The notes under the pieces are model-generated. The model was given only the letters and a program-made list of their open reading frames with translations, ran no database searches and was not told the origin of the DNA. Shown here piece by piece: positions 23,119 to 31,668 of a stretch of 64,000 nucleotides of DNA. A program made the position numbers and the translations under genes. Every line of letters starts with the position of its first letter. Within the stretch, counting starts at the first letter, position 1. This DNA comes from Lentzea terrae (GTDB lineage Bacteria > Actinomycetota > Actinomycetes > Mycobacteriales > Pseudonocardiaceae): positions 62,001 to 126,000 of the forward strand of contig NZ_QFWW01000035.1 in NCBI RefSeq assembly GCF_003265345.1, written 5' to 3'.

Positions 23119-23127
23119 GGTCGGAAC

Positions 23128-23640
23128 TTAGGACCGCAGGAAGTTGCTGTCCACCGTGACGCGCGTCCTGAAATGCGCCGACGCCCGGTACATCAGCACG
23201 ATCGCCGTGGCGTCCAGGACCGCCGTGACGAACACGACGACCAGGTCGAGCGGCCGCATCGCCACGCCGAGGTCCGCGGCCATCCCGCTGCCCCAGGCGA
23301 CCAAGCGGAACAGTCCGAACGCGACAGACGCGGCGCCGAGGACCGTGAGCACGATCCGAGCCCAGTTCCGTCCGCGCGCCATCGCGTTCGCCAACCGCGT
23401 GTACGCCACGACCAGCAGGACCGCGATCAGCAGTCCGAACATGATCCCGCTGTTGACGGTCGCGTCGATCTGGTCCTGGCTGAGCGCCGGGTTCTGCCGG
23501 CGTGCCTGAGCGATCAGCAGCTCGCGGTCGAACAGCTCGGCGACGAACCGGATCATCCCGATGCTCGCGCTGGCGATCCACAGCCAGCGCGAGATGTTGA
23601 CCAGCTTCGGGGGTGGCGGGGTGCTTACCGGTCCAGCCAC
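23128..23640 (-). CDS. four-span membrane protein, paralog in hemB-hemL run
   Basis: A 170-residue protein with four transmembrane segments and the motif ARGRNWARIVLTVLGAAS shared with two neighbouring proteins. The short N-terminus is Pro-rich (STPPPPKL). GTG 23640 lies inside the last 16 bases of hemB, so it is probably co-transcribed with the haem genes. An outer loop contains QARRQNPALSQDQIDATV. Function is unknown; the paralogs suggest local duplication. Confidence 0.7.
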   Translation of the reverse strand: MAGPVSTPPPPKLVNISRWLWIASASIGMIRFVAELFDRELLIAQARRQNPALSQDQIDATVNSGIMFGLLIAVLLVVAYTRLANAMARGRNWARIVLTVLGAASVAFGLFRLVAWGSGMAADLGVAMRPLDLVVVFVTAVLDATAIVLMYRASAHFRTRVTVDSNFLRS

Positions 23641-24599
23641 CGCGCCGCTTCCACGGCCCAGTACGTCAGCACGATGTCCGCACCGGCACGACGGATCGAC
23701 GTGAGCGACTCGAGAATCGAACGCTCGCGGTCGATCCAGCCGTTGGCCGCGGCAGCCTCGATCATCGCGTACTCGCCGGAGATCTGGTACGCCGCAACGG
23801 GAACGTCCGAGATCTCGGCGACGGACCGCAGCACGTCCAGGTACAGCAGCGCCGGCTTGACCATGACCATGTCCGCGCCCTCGGCGAGGTCCAGCTGCAC
23901 CTCGCGAATGGCCTCGCGGGCGTTCGCGGGGTCCTGCTGGTAGGTCTTGCGGTCGCCCGCGAGCTGCGACTCGACAGCGTCGCGGAACGGCCCGTAGAAC
24001 GCCGAGGCGTACTTGACCGCGTAGGCGAGGATGCCGGTGTCGGTGAAGCCCGCGGCGTCCAGAGCGTTGCGGATGAAGGCGATCTGACCGTCCATCATGC
24101 CGCTGGGGCCGACCACCTGGGCTCCGGCGCGCGCCTGGGCCACGGCGAGCTCGCCGTACGCCGCGAGGGTCGCGTCGTTGTCCACGGTGCCGTCCGCGGC
24201 GAGCACGCCGCAGTGGCCGTGGTCGGTGAACTCGTCGAGGCAGCAGTCCGACATGAGGACCGTGCTGTCGCCGAGTTCCGCGCGCAGGTCGGCCAGCGAG
24301 ACGTTGAGGACGCCGTCCGGGTCGGTGCCGGCGGAACCGACGGCGTCGCGTTCGGCAGGCACGCCGAACAGCATGATGCCGCCGACACCGGCCTGCACGG
24401 CCTCGACCGCGGCTTTGCGCAGCGAGTCACGGGTGTGCTGCAGGACGCCGGGCATGCTGCCGATCTCGGCGGGCGCGCTCAGGCCTTCCTTGACGAACAT
24501 CGGCAGCACGAGCTGCCTCGGGCGCACCTCGGTCTCGGAGACCAGGCGGCGCATGGCGGGCGTCGTGCGCAGACGCCGGGGCCGGTGAAGTGGGTACAC
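23625..24599 (-). CDS. hemB: porphobilinogen synthase (HemB)
   Basis: HemB joins two 5-aminolevulinates to porphobilinogen. The protein has 324 residues from GTG 24599, which has AGGGAG seven bases upstream. The Schiff-base lysine is in MVMVKPALLYLD. The metal segment reads DCCLDEFTDHGHCG: the second position of the Zn cysteine triad is Asp, i.e. a C-D-C pattern rather than C-C-C. The start is separated from the cobA-hemD stop by a hairpin (24628-24658), so hemB may be transcribed partly on its own. Confidence 0.95.
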   Translation of the reverse strand: MYPLHRPRRLRTTPAMRRLVSETEVRPRQLVLPMFVKEGLSAPAEIGSMPGVLQHTRDSLRKAAVEAVQAGVGGIMLFGVPAERDAVGSAGTDPDGVLNVSLADLRAELGDSTVLMSDCCLDEFTDHGHCGVLAADGTVDNDATLAAYGELAVAQARAGAQVVGPSGMMDGQIAFIRNALDAAGFTDTGILAYAVKYASAFYGPFRDAVESQLAGDRKTYQQDPANAREAIREVQLDLAEGADMVMVKPALLYLDVLRSVAEISDVPVAAYQISGEYAMIEAAAANGWIDRERSILESLTSIRRAGADIVLTYWAVEAARWLDR

Positions 24600-24627
24600 G
24601 GCGGGACTCCCTGTGGAGAGAGTCGAA

Positions 24628-24658
24628 GGGGCCACCCAAAGAATTCTTGAGTGGCCCC
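24628..24658 (-). terminator. hairpin between cobA-hemD and hemB
   Basis: GGGGCCAC pairs perfectly with GTGGCCCC and, past one mismatch, CAA with TTG; the loop contains GAATTC. In the minus direction it lies 18 bases after the cobA-hemD stop and before the hemB ribosome site. It may act as an attenuator or partial terminator inside the haem cluster. Only a short T-rich run follows. Confidence 0.55.
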
Positions 24659-24675
24659 AACGGCTTCAGTTTTTA

Positions 24676-26208
24676 CTAGCTGCGGCGCAGACGCTTGGTC
24701 TTGCGCGGAGGAGGCAGCGCTCCCTCGGCGCGCAACCGGGCGGCGTGTGCGGCCAGCGCGTCGACCAGCGCGGGCACGTTCGCCTCCTCGGGCTGCACGT
24801 CGACCCGGAGGCCGAACTCCCGCGCCGTCTCGGCGGTCTGCGGGCCGATGCACGCGACGAGCGTGCGGGCGTGCGGCTTGCCCGCGATGCCGACCAGGTT
24901 CCGCACGGTCGACGACGAGGTGAAGCACACCGCGTCGAAGCCACCGGACTTGATCATCTCGCGGGTGTCGGCGGGCGGCGGGGCCGCACGCACGGTGCGG
25001 TACGCCGTCACGTCGTCGATCTCCCAGCCACGCTCGCGCAGGCCGGCGGCCAGCGTCTCGGTGGCGATGTCGGCCCGCGGCAGCAGCACGCGGTCGACCG
25101 GGTCCAGGATGTCGTCGTAGGGCGGGAAGTCGTTGAGGAGACCCTCGGACGACTGCTCACCGGACGGCACGAGCTCGGGGATGATGCCGAACGAGCGGAC
25201 CTTCGCGGCCGTGGCCTCGCCGACGCAGGCGATCTTCACGCCGGAGAAAGCACGGGCGTCCAGGCCGAACTCGCGGAACTTCTCCCACACCGCGCGGACG
25301 GCGTTGGTCGAGGTGAAGACGACCCACTGGTAGCGGCCGTCGACCAGGCCCTTGACCGAGCGCTCCATCTGCGCGGGGCTGCGCGGCGGCTCGACCGAGA
25401 TGGTCGGCACCTCGACGGCGATCGCGCCGTGGGAGTGCAGCCGCTCGCTCATCGCGCCGGCCTGCTCCTTGGTCCGCGGGACCAGCACGCGCCAGCCGTA
25501 CAGCGCCCGCGACTCCCACCAGGAGAGCTTCGAGCGGGCAGCGGCGGCGGCACCGACCGTGACGACCAGCGGGCCGTTCAGCTCACCGGCGTCGGCGGCG
25601 ACGGAGGCCAGCGTGGTGTCGATGGTGCGCTGCTGGAAGCCGGTGCCCTCGGCGGTCACGGCGACCGGCGTCTGCGGCGCCAGACCGTTCTCGACGAGGT
25701 TCGACGCGGCCTCGGCCAGGTGCGAGCCGGTCGCGTGCAGCACGAGCGTGCCGGGCGAGGCGGCGAGACCCGCCCAGTCCGAGACAGTGCGCACGTCGAC
25801 CTCGGTGTGCACGCCACCGAGCGCGACACCCGCGTAGGCCGGAACCGCCGTGCCGGCAGGCACACCGGGCACGACGTCGAACGGGATCGTCGACTTCGCG
25901 ACGGCCTGCGCTTCCTTCACGACCGAGTCGAGCGTCAGCGGGTCGCCGGCGACGAGCCGAACGACGGTCGCACCGTTCTTCGCCTCTGTCACCAGGTCCT
26001 TGGCCACGTCGGTGGCCTCGCCGACAGCGGGGCGGACCTCGACTCCCTCGGCCACGGTCGCGAGGACGTCCGAAGGGACGTCCGGGTCGGTGACCACGAG
26101 CTCCGCACGGGTGAGCAAGTCGTGGGCCCGGACCGTGAGCAGCCCGGTGTCGCCTGGGCCGGAGCCCACGAAGGCGATGCGTCCGGGGGTCTTGCGTGCG
26201 CGGGTCAT
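24676..26208 (-). CDS. uroporphyrinogen-III C-methyltransferase / uroporphyrinogen-III synthase fusion
   Basis: A 510-residue bifunctional protein usual in actinobacteria. Residues 1-240: SAM-methyltransferase fold (FVGSGPGDTGLLTVRAHDLL, VRLVAGDPLTLDSV, PGVPAGTAVPAYAGVALG) as in CobA/SUMT, which leads to sirohaem and B12. Residues about 250-500: HemD (VLVPRTKEQAGAMSERL, VFTSTNAVRAVWEKF, VCFTSSSTVRNLVG), which cyclises hydroxymethylbilane. A basic tail KTKRLRRS ends it. ATG 26208 is preferred over ATG 26223 because GGGGAG lies seven bases upstream. It is the branch point between haem and corrin synthesis, and follows hemC by 18 bases. Confidence 0.93.
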   Translation of the reverse strand: MTRARKTPGRIAFVGSGPGDTGLLTVRAHDLLTRAELVVTDPDVPSDVLATVAEGVEVRPAVGEATDVAKDLVTEAKNGATVVRLVAGDPLTLDSVVKEAQAVAKSTIPFDVVPGVPAGTAVPAYAGVALGGVHTEVDVRTVSDWAGLAASPGTLVLHATGSHLAEAASNLVENGLAPQTPVAVTAEGTGFQQRTIDTTLASVAADAGELNGPLVVTVGAAAAARSKLSWWESRALYGWRVLVPRTKEQAGAMSERLHSHGAIAVEVPTISVEPPRSPAQMERSVKGLVDGRYQWVVFTSTNAVRAVWEKFREFGLDARAFSGVKIACVGEATAAKVRSFGIIPELVPSGEQSSEGLLNDFPPYDDILDPVDRVLLPRADIATETLAAGLRERGWEIDDVTAYRTVRAAPPPADTREMIKSGGFDAVCFTSSSTVRNLVGIAGKPHARTLVACIGPQTAETAREFGLRVDVQPEEANVPALVDALAAHAARLRAEGALPPPRKTKRLRRS

Positions 26209-26226
26209 CAGGGCACTCCCCATCGA

Positions 26227-27162
26227 TTACGCCTCTGGGCCGCTGAGCACGGCGGCCCCGAGGTCGAGCAACTCGGCGGCCAGCGCCCGGCCGAGTCCCT
26301 CAGCTTCGGTCAAGTCACCGGTGGCGGACGCGCGGAGGAGATCGTTCTCCGGCGTCGCAGCGACCCCGCGCAGGGAAAGCCGGTACACGACCTTGCCCTC
26401 GTCGTCGAGGTCTTCCACCACATCGGCCAGCGCGCCGACCGGCGCGCTGCAGCCCGCCTCGAGCGCAGCCAGCATGGCGCGCTCAGCGGTCACAGCGGCC
26501 CGGCTGGCCGAATCGTCCAAAGTGGACTGGATCAGGTGCTCGGCGTCGACGTCGTCGACCCGGCACTCGACTGCCAACGCACCCTGCGCGGGTGCGGGAA
26601 GCATCTGGATGGGCTCCAGGTTCTCGGTGATCTCGCTCGTGCGACCGAGGCGCGCGATGCCGGCGCGAGCCAGCACCACGGCGTCGAGCTCGCCGTTGCG
26701 GACCTTGCCGATGCGGGTGTCCACGTTGCCGCGCAACGGAACGATGTTCAGCCCGAGGCCGAGAGCCTCCAGCTGGGCCGCGCGGCGCGGGGACCCGGTG
26801 CCCACAGTGGACCCCGGCGGCAGCTCGCCGAGCGTGAGGCCGTCGCGCGCCACGAGGGCGTCGCGCGGGTCCTCGCGCTGGGGCACCGCCGCGAGCACCA
26901 GACGCGGGTCCGGCGCGGTCGGGAGGTCCTTGTAGGAGTGGACGGCGATGTCGATCTCGTTGTTGGCGAGCGCGTCGCGCAGAGCGGACGTGAACACGCC
27001 GATGCCGATCTGGGCGATGGGCGCGTCGGACAGGTCACCCGGCGTCTTGATGACGACGATCTCGACCTGTGCGCCGGCAGCCTTGAGCGCCTCGGCTACG
27101 GTGCCCGTCTGAGCGAGCGCCAGTGCGCTGCCTCGGGTACCGATCCGTAGGGTGCGGGTCAC
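26227..27162 (-). CDS. hemC: hydroxymethylbilane synthase (HemC)
   Basis: HemC (311 residues) polymerises four porphobilinogens. Diagnostic segments are LRIGTRGSALALAQT, AVHSYKDLPT, GTGSPRRAAQL, PAPAQGALAVECR and LEAGCSAPVGA, whose Cys carries the dipyrromethane cofactor. The start overlaps the hemA stop by four bases, and the gene lies in the rex-hemA-hemC-hemD-hemB order known from Streptomyces, where Rex and redox state control it. Confidence 0.97.
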   Translation of the reverse strand: MTRTLRIGTRGSALALAQTGTVAEALKAAGAQVEIVVIKTPGDLSDAPIAQIGIGVFTSALRDALANNEIDIAVHSYKDLPTAPDPRLVLAAVPQREDPRDALVARDGLTLGELPPGSTVGTGSPRRAAQLEALGLGLNIVPLRGNVDTRIGKVRNGELDAVVLARAGIARLGRTSEITENLEPIQMLPAPAQGALAVECRVDDVDAEHLIQSTLDDSASRAAVTAERAMLAALEAGCSAPVGALADVVEDLDDEGKVVYRLSLRGVAATPENDLLRASATGDLTEAEGLGRALAAELLDLGAAVLSGPEA

Positions 27163-28475
27163 CGCGTTTCACCATCCACAGAAGACTTCTTGGTCTGACT
27201 GACGACCCCAGGAGCCTGGGGGTCGAGCCCGAACAGTTCGCGGAGAGCCTCCGCGTAGCCGGTACCACCGGGTGAGGACGCGAGCTCCTTCACCCGGACG
27301 GTCGGCGTGTGCAGGAGCTTGTCTACAACGCGGCGCACCGTCTTGGCCAATTCACCGCGTGTCGCGGCGTCCAGTTCGGGGAGTCGCGAATCGAGACGGA
27401 GCAGCTCGGCGTCGACCACCTCGGCGGCCCGCTTGCGCAGCGCCGTGACGGTCGGGGTGACCTCGGCGGAGCGCTGGCCCGCGAGGTACGCCTTCACCTC
27501 GTCGGCGACCAGCTGAGCCGCGAGACGGGCGTCCTGGCCGGCAGGGGCGTCCGAGAGGCGCCGCTGCAGCGTTTCCAGGTCCACCACACGAACGTTCGGC
27601 AGTTCGGCCGCGGCCGGGTCGACGTCCTTGGGCAGGCCGAGGTCGCACACGACGAGCGGGCGCGAGCGCGTGCCGATCAGGTCGGCGCGGACGACCGTGT
27701 CGACCGATCCGGTGCACGCGAAGACGATGTCCGCGAGGTCGATCTCGACGGCGAGCGCGGACAGGTCGACGGCACTCGCCGGCACCCCGTCCGCCTGCAG
27801 CGACGTGGCCAAACGCACACCGTTGGCCTGCGTCCGGTTGGCGATGACGACCTCGCCGATGCCCGCCCTGCGCAGGTGCGCGGCGGCCAGGCCGCCCATC
27901 GCGCCGGCGCCGACGAGCAGCGCGCGCTTGCCGACGAGGGTGCCCAGCTCGGCCTCGGCGTCGCCGAGTGCCTCGGACACGACCGACGCGCCCGCGTGGT
28001 CGATGCCGGTCTCGGCGTGCACGCGCTTGCCGACGCGCAGCGCGTTCTGGGTGAGCTCGTGGGCGGTCTTGCCGACGGTGCCCGCCTCGTCCGCCGCCGC
28101 GTACGCACCGCGCAGCTGGCCGAGGATCTGGGACTCGCCGACGACCATCGAGTCGAGGCCCGCCGCGACGGAGAACAGGTGCTCCACGGCAGCGGCGGCG
28201 TAATGCACGTAAAAGTGCTCGTAGAGCGACTGCGGGTCGACCTGGGCGTGCTCTGCCAGCACGCCGACGACCTCGGACATGCCGCCGTGGAACGACTCGA
28301 CGACGGCGTAGACCTCGACCCGGTTGCAGGTCGACAGGACCATCGCCTCGGAGACGCTGGGGGCGGCCAGCAGCTGACCGAGGACCTTGGGCAGGTCCGG
28401 TTCGGCCACGGTGACGCGTTCGAGGACCGGGACCGGGGCGGTGCGGTGCGACAGACCGACTACGAGCACGCTCAT
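27159..28475 (-). CDS. hemA: glutamyl-tRNA reductase (HemA)
   Basis: HemA (438 residues) reduces glutamyl-tRNA to glutamate-1-semialdehyde with NADPH, the first step of haem synthesis. Cys50 in LSTCNRVEVYAVVE is the nucleophile; GESQILGQLRGAY and the Rossmann motif GAGAMGGLAAAHL follow, and the C-terminal dimerisation helices end it. It starts 37 bases after rex, in the same direction, so it should share the Rex-controlled promoter. Confidence 0.97.
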   Translation of the reverse strand: MSVLVVGLSHRTAPVPVLERVTVAEPDLPKVLGQLLAAPSVSEAMVLSTCNRVEVYAVVESFHGGMSEVVGVLAEHAQVDPQSLYEHFYVHYAAAAVEHLFSVAAGLDSMVVGESQILGQLRGAYAAADEAGTVGKTAHELTQNALRVGKRVHAETGIDHAGASVVSEALGDAEAELGTLVGKRALLVGAGAMGGLAAAHLRRAGIGEVVIANRTQANGVRLATSLQADGVPASAVDLSALAVEIDLADIVFACTGSVDTVVRADLIGTRSRPLVVCDLGLPKDVDPAAAELPNVRVVDLETLQRRLSDAPAGQDARLAAQLVADEVKAYLAGQRSAEVTPTVTALRKRAAEVVDAELLRLDSRLPELDAATRGELAKTVRRVVDKLLHTPTVRVKELASSPGGTGYAEALRELFGLDPQAPGVVSQTKKSSVDGETR

Positions 28476-28512
28476 GCACTCACCACGTCTGCCGGAGCCG
28501 TCTGGCTCACGC

Positions 28513-29295
28513 TCACGGGCGAATCACCATCCCGTCCACACCGAGTCCGTTGTTGCCGACCGAGACGCTGGCAGCCTCGTCCGCACGTCGAGCGACGTGG
28601 AACGACAGGATCTGCATCTCGACCGCCAAGTCAACCTTGCGCACCTCGACGTTGTCTGGAACCTGAAGGACAACTGGTGCAAAGTTCAGAATGCACTGGA
28701 CGCCCGCAGATACCAAACGGTCGCAAACCGACTGAGCGGCGGGCGGCGGCGTCGCGATCACGCCGATCGAGACCTCGCGTTCCAGGCAGACCGCGGTGAT
28801 GTCGTCGATGTGGCTGACGGGAATGCCCCCAACAGGCACTCCGATGAGATCGGCGTCGACGTCGAAGAGAGCGGTGACCGGAAACCCGCGGCCGGGGAAG
28901 CCGCCGTAGTTGGCCAGAGCGTGACCAAGGTTACCGATGCCGACGACCGCGACGGAGTGGTTGCGGGTGAGGCCGAGGATGCGCTCGATGTGGCTGACGA
29001 GGACCTCGACGTCGTAACCGACGCCCCTCGTGCCGTACGAGCCGATGTAGCTCAGGTCCTTGCGGAGCTTGGCCGCGTTGACGCCGGCGGCCTGGCTGAG
29101 CTCCTCGCTGGAGACGGCCGTCACGCCCTGGTCGGCCATGCCGGACAGGACGCGGAGGTACACGGCGAGCCTCGCCACCGCCGCCTCGGGAATCGCGCGG
29201 GCGCGCTCCCTGTCGGCAGGCTCCAGAGGGGTGGTGGTCGTCTCACCTTCGCCCCGCTGTGCAGCCACGCTCTCCGACCTCCGGGTGTGCTTCAC
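28513..29295 (-). CDS. rex: redox-sensing transcriptional repressor Rex
   Basis: Rex (260 residues) senses the NADH/NAD+ ratio and represses respiratory genes when NADH is low. The winged helix (AIPEAAVARLAVYLRVL ... SSEELSQAAGVNAAKLRKDL) is followed by the NAD-binding domain (VVGIGNLGHALANYGGF). GTG 29295 is the best start; upstream codons in frame give unrelated residues, and the true start could be somewhat later. A near-perfect Rex operator lies 43 bases upstream, implying autoregulation and control of hemA-hemC-cobA/hemD. Confidence 0.95.
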   Translation of the reverse strand: MKHTRRSESVAAQRGEGETTTTPLEPADRERARAIPEAAVARLAVYLRVLSGMADQGVTAVSSEELSQAAGVNAAKLRKDLSYIGSYGTRGVGYDVEVLVSHIERILGLTRNHSVAVVGIGNLGHALANYGGFPGRGFPVTALFDVDADLIGVPVGGIPVSHIDDITAVCLEREVSIGVIATPPPAAQSVCDRLVSAGVQCILNFAPVVLQVPDNVEVRKVDLAVEMQILSFHVARRADEAASVSVGNNGLGVDGMVIRP

Positions 29296-29337
29296 CGCAG
29301 GGACCCCGCGGCGTTGGTGATACCCACACCGTACCGC

Positions 29338-29355
29338 TTGTGAACGCATGCACAA
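29338..29355. promoter_or_regulatory. Rex operator upstream of rex-hem
   Basis: TTGTGAACGCATGCACAA fits the Rex consensus TTGTGAA-N4-TTCACAA with a single change (TGCACAA). It is centred about 50 bases before the chosen rex start. Rex operators of this form control rex-hemACD in Streptomyces, which is the basis for the call. Confidence 0.85.
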
Positions 29356-29385
29356 AGTCGGTGCCGAGAGGTCCGGAGAATGTGA

Positions 29386-29416
29386 CAGCGCTGGTCACAG
29401 GGCGTGACCAGCGCTG
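29386..29416 (-). terminator. hairpin terminator after the fasciclin gene
   Basis: A perfect 13-bp stem (CAGCGCTGGTCAC with GTGACCAGCGCTG) around loop AGGGC, beginning 17 bases after the fasciclin lipoprotein stop and before the rex promoter. It insulates rex from read-through. Confidence 0.8.
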
Positions 29417-29432
29417 GATCGGTTCCTGCTCA

Positions 29433-30050
29433 CTACGGGGTGAGCACCTTGCCGATCACGAACACGGTGGCGTTCTTGGTGGGGATGTTGCCGCACAGCA
29501 CCGGCGCACCGTTCACCGTCAGGCTGTCACCGGATCCCGCGATGGTGACGTCGGTGCCGTTCAGGGTCTTGACCGTCTTGGCCGTTTGCAGGCCCTTCGC
29601 GTCGTAACGCATCGGCGCGACGTGGTACTGCAGGATCGGCGTCAGTGCCGCCGGGTTGCCGGCCAGCTCCTGGAACTTCGCGTCGCCCAGCTCGGCGAAG
29701 GCTGGGTCGGCGGGCGCGAACACGGTGATCGCCTCCTGCGAGTTCAGCGTGTCCACGAGGTTGGCCGCCTTGACGGCGGCGACCAGCTTGGTGAGCAGCG
29801 GGTTGTTGCTCGCGGCGGTGGCCACCGGGTCCTCGGCCATGCCGGTCAGCGAACCCTTGCCGCCCTGCGGGACACCTGCGCAGCCGGGGCCGAAGACGTC
29901 GCTCGTCCTGGTCATGCCCATGGCGCTGCTGCTCGTGGTCGTGGGCGTGCTGGTCGGGGTGTTCGTGCTCGTGCTGGCCTGGTCCATGCCGCTGCACGCG
30001 GTCAGACCCGCAATTGCGATCGCAAACACACCTGCGAGGGTCTTTCGCAC
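29433..30050 (-). CDS. fasciclin-domain lipoprotein
   Basis: A 205-residue surface lipoprotein. The lipobox AGLTAC places the lipid on Cys19; a Thr/Ser-rich linker (about 22-42) follows, then one FAS1 domain with ITVFAPADPAFAELG, LTPILQYHVAP and the conserved ending NATVFVIGKVL. Similar to mycobacterial MPT70/MPT83-type proteins, thought to act in cell-surface adhesion. GC-rich, ends with its own terminator. It lies between the haem cluster and a molybdenum oxidoreductase, 67 bases after the latter, and may share its transcript. Confidence 0.9.
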   Translation of the reverse strand: MRKTLAGVFAIAIAGLTACSGMDQASTSTNTPTSTPTTTSSSAMGMTRTSDVFGPGCAGVPQGGKGSLTGMAEDPVATAASNNPLLTKLVAAVKAANLVDTLNSQEAITVFAPADPAFAELGDAKFQELAGNPAALTPILQYHVAPMRYDAKGLQTAKTVKTLNGTDVTIAGSGDSLTVNGAPVLCGNIPTKNATVFVIGKVLTP

Positions 30051-30117
30051 TTTCGATCACTCCCTGAATGTTCCGGACCTGTCTGCCTGAACATTCGGAG
30101 CGGATTTGCTCTCGGTT

Positions 30118-31587
30118 CTACTGAACGGTGAAGGAAATCGAATGCCACCCGGTCGCGCCATCGGGAACCGGCTCCAACCGCGCCTGATCCTGGGTGTAGC
30201 CGCTTTTGTCGGTCGCTCTGCACTCGACCGTGTGATGTCCCGGCTTCAGGTCCAGTTCGAGGCGCCACATCCGCCACGTGCTGTCGCTGACGTCCGCGCC
30301 CAGCTCGGCTTCCTGCCACGGGCCGCCGTCCGCCCTGACCTCCACCTTGGCCACGCCCTTCGGCTGGGCCCAGGCCGTGCCGGCGACGACGGTCCTGCCC
30401 TGGATTTTCGCCAGGCCTTTCGGGCGGTCGATTCGCGACATCGTTTTGATCGGGGCTCTGGTGGCCCAGCCCCGTGGAATCCAGTAGCCCTGGTCTTTTG
30501 CGAACGTGGTGACGTTGAGATCGGTCACCCATTTGGTGGCGGAGACGTAGCCGTACAGACCTGGGACCACGAGTCTGGCCGGGAATCCGTGCTCGGCCGG
30601 CAGGGGCTCGCCGTTCATGCCGATGGCGATCAGGCCGCGCTCCAGGACGTAGTCGAGCGGGCTGCCCGCGGTGAAGCCGTCGTCGCTGGTGCTGAAGAGC
30701 TGGTCGGCGCCTGCTTTCACGCCGGCTTCCCGCAGGACGTCACCGATCTTGATGCCGGTGAACTTGGCGGTGCTGATGTAGGGACCACCGACTTCGTTGG
30801 AGACGCAGGTCAGGGTGACCGTCTCCTCGATCAGGTCTTTTCGCCGGATCTCGTCGAACGTCAGCACGGTCGGCCGCTCGACCATGCCGTGGACCCGGAG
30901 CGTCCACTCCTCGGCCCGGATGCGCGGCACGCTCAGGGCCGTGTCGATCCGGTAGAAGTCCTTGTTGCTGGTGATGAAGCTCGGGGTGCCGTCCTTGACG
31001 AAGTCGGCGTTGATCGGGATCTCGGGCGCCTTCGTCTTCGGTGTGAGGTCGCCGACGGCCCTTCTCGAGCCCTCCACGTCCGTCCGACTGCCGAAGACCT
31101 GGCCCGCGATGCCCGCGGCGGCGGCCAGACCGGCGGTGATGAGGAAGTCGCGCCTGGTCTCGTCCGGCTCGGTGTCCCGGTGCAGGAACCGGAAGACGTA
31201 CACGCCCGCGGCGAGGCTCGCGAGGGGTGCGAGGAGGCTGAGCTGGCCCACGTCCGGCCTGGTCAGCACGGCTGCCACGCCCACGACGCCGAGGAGCACC
31301 GCGACCACGGTGCCCGGTGTGGGGCTGGTGCGGCTGGCCAGGCCGGCTGCGACGCCGATGCCCGCCAGGACCACGGCCATGCCGGTGAGCAGGACGAGCT
31401 TGTCGTTGGTGCCGAACGTGCTGACCGCGAAGTCCTTCAGCCAGGACGGTGTGAGGTCGATCGCGGCGTTGCCCACGGCCAGGTACGGCGAGGCGCTCAG
31501 GCCGACGAAGGCTGCGACCAGGTGCCCGGCCGCGAGTGCGGCGAGGAGCGCGAGCAGTCCGGTGAGCGCGGCCTTGGCGGGCTTCAT
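30118..31587 (-). CDS. membrane-anchored molybdopterin oxidoreductase (sulfite oxidase family)
   Basis: A 489-residue protein with about five N-terminal transmembrane segments (residues 1-150), then a short linker and an outer-face sulfite-oxidase-like molybdopterin domain. Molybdenum-ligand Cys is expected in VTLTCVSNEVGG; RVHGMVERPTVLTFDEI, PLDYVLERGLIAIGMNGEPLP and FPARLVVPGLYGYVSATKWV are typical of the YedY/sulfite oxidase fold. A second C-terminal beta domain (GTAWAQPKGVAKVEV) follows. The substrate is unknown; methionine sulfoxide or sulfite-like compounds are possibilities. No Tat motif is obvious because the N-terminus spans the membrane repeatedly. Confidence 0.88.
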   Translation of the reverse strand: MKPAKAALTGLLALLAALAAGHLVAAFVGLSASPYLAVGNAAIDLTPSWLKDFAVSTFGTNDKLVLLTGMAVVLAGIGVAAGLASRTSPTPGTVVAVLLGVVGVAAVLTRPDVGQLSLLAPLASLAAGVYVFRFLHRDTEPDETRRDFLITAGLAAAAGIAGQVFGSRTDVEGSRRAVGDLTPKTKAPEIPINADFVKDGTPSFITSNKDFYRIDTALSVPRIRAEEWTLRVHGMVERPTVLTFDEIRRKDLIEETVTLTCVSNEVGGPYISTAKFTGIKIGDVLREAGVKAGADQLFSTSDDGFTAGSPLDYVLERGLIAIGMNGEPLPAEHGFPARLVVPGLYGYVSATKWVTDLNVTTFAKDQGYWIPRGWATRAPIKTMSRIDRPKGLAKIQGRTVVAGTAWAQPKGVAKVEVRADGGPWQEAELGADVSDSTWRMWRLELDLKPGHHTVECRATDKSGYTQDQARLEPVPDGATGWHSISFTVQ

Positions 31588-31668
31588 GCTTCTAATTCGA
31601 CACCGCTGAGGCCTTGGTTCGCCTGAGCCGTAAGCCCCCGGTAATCACTCGCGGTGCTTCATCGTTGG

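Noticed and set aside
24613..27150. Very long open frame opposite to the haem genes
   Set aside because: An antisense by-product of high GC and codon bias; translation is Arg/Gly/Val-rich without family motifs while hemC and cobA-hemD are certain.
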